Source: Eubacteriales bacterium (GTDB taxonomy: Bacteria; Bacillota_A; Clostridia; Christensenellales; Aristaeellaceae). From it: DNA of 21,420 nucleotides. The DNA is taken from positions 1 through 21,420 of the forward strand of contig JARKQO010000364.1 of NCBI GenBank assembly GCA_029974855.1, given 5' to 3'. The position numbers were made by a program, and so were the translations under genes. The notes beneath the pieces are model-generated. The model made no database searches and was not told the origin of the DNA. It saw nothing but the letters and a program-made list of their open reading frames with translations. Positions 18,276 to 21,420 of the stretch are shown piece after piece (positions within the stretch are counted from its first letter, which is position 1; every line of letters starts with the position of its first letter).

Positions 18276-21029
18276 TTATAATTGCTTCCGCTGCCGCTTT
18301 GCCTCCAGCAGCTTGCTGGCGGTGTCCACGGCGGCCTGGCTTTCCCGGGCCTTTCTCTCTTTGGCCGTGGCCGGGGCCTTGGCGGAGGCCTCCTGTGTGT
18401 TCCGGGCGGCCTCTGTGGCCGTCTGCTTGACCTTGCGGGACTCCTCCGCGTCAGTTCTCGCCGCGCCGATCTTTTGCAGCCACCGCTGGACCGCCGTTTC
18501 CCAGGACAGCCGCCGCAGGGCGATATCCAACATCAGCACGATCAAGGACAGGATGCACAGCAGCGTGGTGATCTGCTTGCGGACGCTGGCCCTGCGGTGC
18601 TGGGGCGACAGCAGCGGATCATCGGCCCCCAGCATTTTGCCGCCGGTGGCCTGGGTCAGACCCTCCAGAATCCCTTGGGCGCTTTGGCTCCGCAGGTCGT
18701 ACTCCTCTGAAAAGGTGACCACGGTTCCCCCCTCCTTGACCCGGAGGGTTTCATTCCCCTGCTTTTGCTCCACCCGGAGGGCATAGGCTCCCTGGCCGGA
18801 GGCGGCGAAGCTGCCCTCGTATACCTGGGCCTCGGTCTGAGTCAGCTGGGCCACCTGCTGGGTGCCGTCGGGCAGCAGCACCGTGGCCTGGGTTTTCGCC
18901 CCGCCCGGGGTTTCCGCTTCCTCTGGCAAAGTATAGCGGATGGAAGCCATGCCGTTTTCGGTGGCGACCTCCAAGGTGCCGTCCTTAGCCTCCCGGGCCA
19001 AAGTTTTGGTGACCAGGCCGCCGAAAAAGGCAGGTCCGTCCTTCCACATCAGGAAATCCTGGGTCCAGGCCCCTTCGCTGTCGCTGGTCCAGGCCAGCAC
19101 CGTTCCCGCCCCATAGGGCCACCAGGCCAGCAGGGGGTCCTCCTGGTCGCTGACCATGGATACCGTAGCCAGGGGCTTTTCCGTGGCGGTGAGGTATCCC
19201 TGGAGCGCCGGGAAACCCTCAAAGGCGGTGAGGCTGGAGTTTTCGGTAATTACCGGGGTAAATTCCCGGTTTTGCACATAGCTGCCCCCGGCCAAAAACG
19301 TTTCCTTGGTGAAGATTTTGGGGATGTTGTCAAACTCCCCCGCTGTATAGGCCCGTCCCCCGCCGATGGTGGAGATCAGCTCCATCAGCTTGGTGTTGGC
19401 CCCGGTACCCACCGCCACGGTGGTGATGGTGATGCCGTTGTCCGCCGCGTCCTGGGCCAAGCCCTGGAACCCCGAGTCAGCGGGCTGTCCGTCGGAAAGG
19501 AAGATGATGTGCTTCTGCGGGGTCTTGGCCGCCATCAGCGCCCCTACGGACTGGGACAGGGCCGAGTAAAAGGCCGTGCCGCCCCCGGGGCGGATGGTGC
19601 CGATGAGGCTTTGAATGGCCGCCACATCCGTGACCTGTTGCAAGGGCACCACCCACTTGGCCGCGTCGTCAAAGGCGATAACCCCGATTTGGTCCCGCTG
19701 GGTCAGCACCTGGGTGGCTTGCATGGCCGCCTCCTTGGCTACCTCCAAACGGCTGGTGCCGAACTGCCCCTCCGTCATGGAGCCGGATTTGTCGATCACC
19801 AGCATCAAGGACAGAGAGGGCATTTGCAGTTGATTGCGCACGTCGATGGTGACGGGCAGCATGGTTTCCAGCAGGCTGCCCCGATAGCCGCCCAGGGCGT
19901 AGCTGCTGCCGCCTCCCAGGACACAAAGGCCCCGGCCCAGCACCCGCACCGCCACCTCCAGGGCCTGCCACTGGGCCTCTCCCGCGCTGTCCACGTCCAC
20001 GTTGGCCAGCACGATGGCGTCGTACTGGCGCAACGCCTCCGGGTTTTCCGGCAGCTGCTGGGCCTGGATGATTTCCAGATTCATGCCGCCGCTACTCAGC
20101 ATCTTGCCCATTTCCCGGCCGTCCCCCGGCTGGCCCTCCACCAGCAGCACATGGGGCGTGCCCCAGGCGTGGAGGTAGGCGCTGGCGCTGTTGTTGCGGC
20201 TCTGCCCGTCCCCCTGGGCCAGCAGCCGGGCCTCATAGGTCACCACCCCGGTCTGGCTGGCCGTATCCTGGAAGGCGAAGATATTCTGTCCCTTGCGCAG
20301 CGTCACCTCCCGGGTGGCGGTGGGCTGCCGGTTTTGGTAGAGCACCAAGGTGGCGGTGGTGTCCAAGGTGCTGTCCACCGTCACCTCGATGGAAAAGGAC
20401 TGGCCCTCATAGACCTCTGTGGGGGTTTTCACCTGGGTTACCTGGGCGTCCTGGGGCCGGGAGGGGGTCAGCTCCAGCGCGTCCACCAGCACCCCCCGGG
20501 CCGCCAGGGCGGCAGAGGCTGCCTTGGCGTCGTCCGTCTGCCCGTCGCTGACCACCACAATGCGCCCGGCGCTTTCCTCCGGAATCAAGGCTCCGGCCAG
20601 CCGAAGGGCCTGGGAGAGATCGCTGCCTTCGGGGTTCACCGCCGTGCGCACCCCCGAAAAGCCCCCCTGGCCCGAGGCGGGGGTTTCCACCATGGCGTTG
20701 CTGCCAAAGGAGATCACCCCCACCTGCTCCCCCTGGGGAATCTGGCTCATGGCCTGGGTCAGCCTTTGGCGGGCCTCCTCCTGGGCCGTGGCGGTAGAGT
20801 CGGACACATCCAGCAAAACCCAGGTGACGTTAGCCCCTGTGGGCAGCAAAATGGAGGGGGCAGCCACCGCCAAAGTCAACAGCGTCAGCAGCAGCACCCG
20901 GGCCCCCAAGGTTACCCGGTTTTTCAGGGAGCGCCTGCGCCCCCGGTATTTTTTCTCAATCCAAAGGGTGACACCGATGCATAGGGGCAGCAACAGCAGC
21001 GCCCAGGGAAATAAAAACTCAAGCCCCAC
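18276..21029 (-). CDS. Large membrane-anchored protein with two von Willebrand factor A domains
   Basis: The 917-residue protein begins with two membrane segments (about 5-24 and 41-62). VWA domain 1 (about 68-190) has the metal-site motif DVSDS (Asp74, Ser76, Ser78) and VVSDGQ. A beta-rich segment (about 200-285) and a glutamine-amidotransferase-like fold segment (about 290-395, HVLLVEGQPGDG through LGGGSSYALGGY) follow. VWA domain 2 (about 406-590) has DKSGS (Asp413, Ser415, Ser417), GGGTAFYSAL and FLSDGQ. A further extracytoplasmic region leads to a C-terminal membrane segment (about 847-865) and a basic, Ala-rich tail. Such proteins often sit with MoxR ATPases and DUF58 proteins and are thought to act in envelope complex assembly; function here is unproven. 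The start is GTG at 21029 with GGAGGTGA upstream, overlapping the end of the next gene by 11 bp, so the two are translationally coupled. Confidence 0.88.
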   Translation of the reverse strand: MGLEFLFPWALLLLPLCIGVTLWIEKKYRGRRRSLKNRVTLGARVLLLTLLTLAVAAPSILLPTGANVTWVLLDVSDSTATAQEEARQRLTQAMSQIPQGEQVGVISFGSNAMVETPASGQGGFSGVRTAVNPEGSDLSQALRLAGALIPEESAGRIVVVSDGQTDDAKAASAALAARGVLVDALELTPSRPQDAQVTQVKTPTEVYEGQSFSIEVTVDSTLDTTATLVLYQNRQPTATREVTLRKGQNIFAFQDTASQTGVVTYEARLLAQGDGQSRNNSASAYLHAWGTPHVLLVEGQPGDGREMGKMLSSGGMNLEIIQAQQLPENPEALRQYDAIVLANVDVDSAGEAQWQALEVAVRVLGRGLCVLGGGSSYALGGYRGSLLETMLPVTIDVRNQLQMPSLSLMLVIDKSGSMTEGQFGTSRLEVAKEAAMQATQVLTQRDQIGVIAFDDAAKWVVPLQQVTDVAAIQSLIGTIRPGGGTAFYSALSQSVGALMAAKTPQKHIIFLSDGQPADSGFQGLAQDAADNGITITTVAVGTGANTKLMELISTIGGGRAYTAGEFDNIPKIFTKETFLAGGSYVQNREFTPVITENSSLTAFEGFPALQGYLTATEKPLATVSMVSDQEDPLLAWWPYGAGTVLAWTSDSEGAWTQDFLMWKDGPAFFGGLVTKTLAREAKDGTLEVATENGMASIRYTLPEEAETPGGAKTQATVLLPDGTQQVAQLTQTEAQVYEGSFAASGQGAYALRVEQKQGNETLRVKEGGTVVTFSEEYDLRSQSAQGILEGLTQATGGKMLGADDPLLSPQHRRASVRKQITTLLCILSLIVLMLDIALRRLSWETAVQRWLQKIGAARTDAEESRKVKQTATEAARNTQEASAKAPATAKERKARESQAAVDTASKLLEAKRQRKQL

Positions 21030-21420
21030 GGCGGCTCACCTCCCATTCCACCAACATAAGGCCAAGGGCGGCCAGCAGGAAGAACACCGTAATCTCCCGC
21101 CCCGCTCCCTGCCGTGGGGCCGCCGCCCCGCTTCCCTGGCTGGAAATGGCGGCGCTGCGCACATCCGCCTCCGAAGGGGCCATGTGCAGCGCAAAGGGCG
21201 TGGTGCGCCGGCTGCCGTCCGCCCGATTTTCCTCCAGCACGTACACGCCGATCTCCCCGGTATCCGTAAACACACCGCCCTGGGCGGACACGCTCCGCCC
21301 TGTGGGGGTGATCACCCGGGCCGATTCCGTGCGCTCGTCCAGGGCCAAGGCCACAGGCTGTCCCGCCATGGCCCCTTCCACCGCACCCACCGCCTCCGGC
21401 AGCAGGTAATCCAGCAGGTT
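21019..21420 (-). CDS. Probable VWA/BatA-type membrane protein, C-terminal end only, cut by the window edge
   Basis: The reading frame runs open from the right edge (NLLDYLLPEAVGAVEGAMAG...) to a TGA at 21019, giving the last 133 residues of a larger protein. Visible are a beta-rich extracytoplasmic segment (VITPTGRSVSAQGGVFTDTG, then EIGVYVLEEN), a short linker and a C-terminal membrane helix ending VEWEVSRRGA. This ending is typical of BatA-like proteins with an N-terminal membrane region and a VWA domain, which commonly precede a large VWA gene such as the one it overlaps by 11 bp. The diagnostic domains lie outside the window, so the family call is inference. A GTG inside (21390) would give a 123-residue protein, but the open frame upstream makes a truncated longer gene much more likely. 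Confidence 0.7.
   Translation of the reverse strand, partial: NLLDYLLPEAVGAVEGAMAGQPVALALDERTESARVITPTGRSVSAQGGVFTDTGEIGVYVLEENRADGSRRTTPFALHMAPSEADVRSAAISSQGSGAAAPRQGAGREITVFFLLAALGLMLVEWEVSRRGA

Overview
The window looks like a chromosomal segment of a GC-rich, Gram-positive member of the Clostridia. The evidence is the gene order tig-clpP-clpX-lonB-lon, the pair yerC-pcrA near ligA, strong AGGAGG-type ribosome binding sites, and a sporulation-type SpoIIP-family protein. I cannot name the species. Most of the window is well-packed housekeeping sequence.

Layout. Positions 1-6738 (minus strand) form a protein quality-control block in transcription order tig, clpP, clpX, lonB, lon; lon runs off the left edge. 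Hairpin terminators lie behind tig and behind clpX, and lon has its own promoter-like sequence, so the block is probably several transcription units. A 255-bp divergent gap then separates tig from two overlapping plus-strand genes: a polytopic DUF1614-type membrane protein and a SpoIIP-family cell-wall hydrolase. Next is a plus-strand genome-maintenance operon (8885-13588): TrpR-like yerC, the helicase pcrA and the NAD-dependent ligase ligA.

Positions 13589-16045 are the one region that breaks the pattern. Directly behind ligA, where the end of the gene is tandemly duplicated (22 bp), lies a strongly AT-rich gene for an unrecognised secreted protein with its own promoter. On the opposite strand follow a degenerate second copy of the 3' end of nadR and a lower-GC nitrilase-superfamily gene. 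The intact nadR (NMN adenylyltransferase / nicotinamide riboside kinase) lies upstream of the nitrilase and probably shares its transcript. I read this interval as a site of repeated insertion and recombination.

The right end holds a plus-strand gene that fuses a PAP2 lipid phosphatase to a DgkA-type lipid kinase. Convergent with it are two overlapping minus-strand genes for membrane-anchored von Willebrand factor A proteins; the second runs off the right edge.

I found no convincing new multi-gene system. The most unusual items are the phosphatase-kinase fusion, the AT-rich insert with the duplicated ligA end, the nadR remnant flanking the nitrilase, and the DUF1614/SpoIIP-family pair. No rRNA, tRNA, CRISPR array, transposase or integrase was seen, and no gene-free stretch exceeds about 260 bp.
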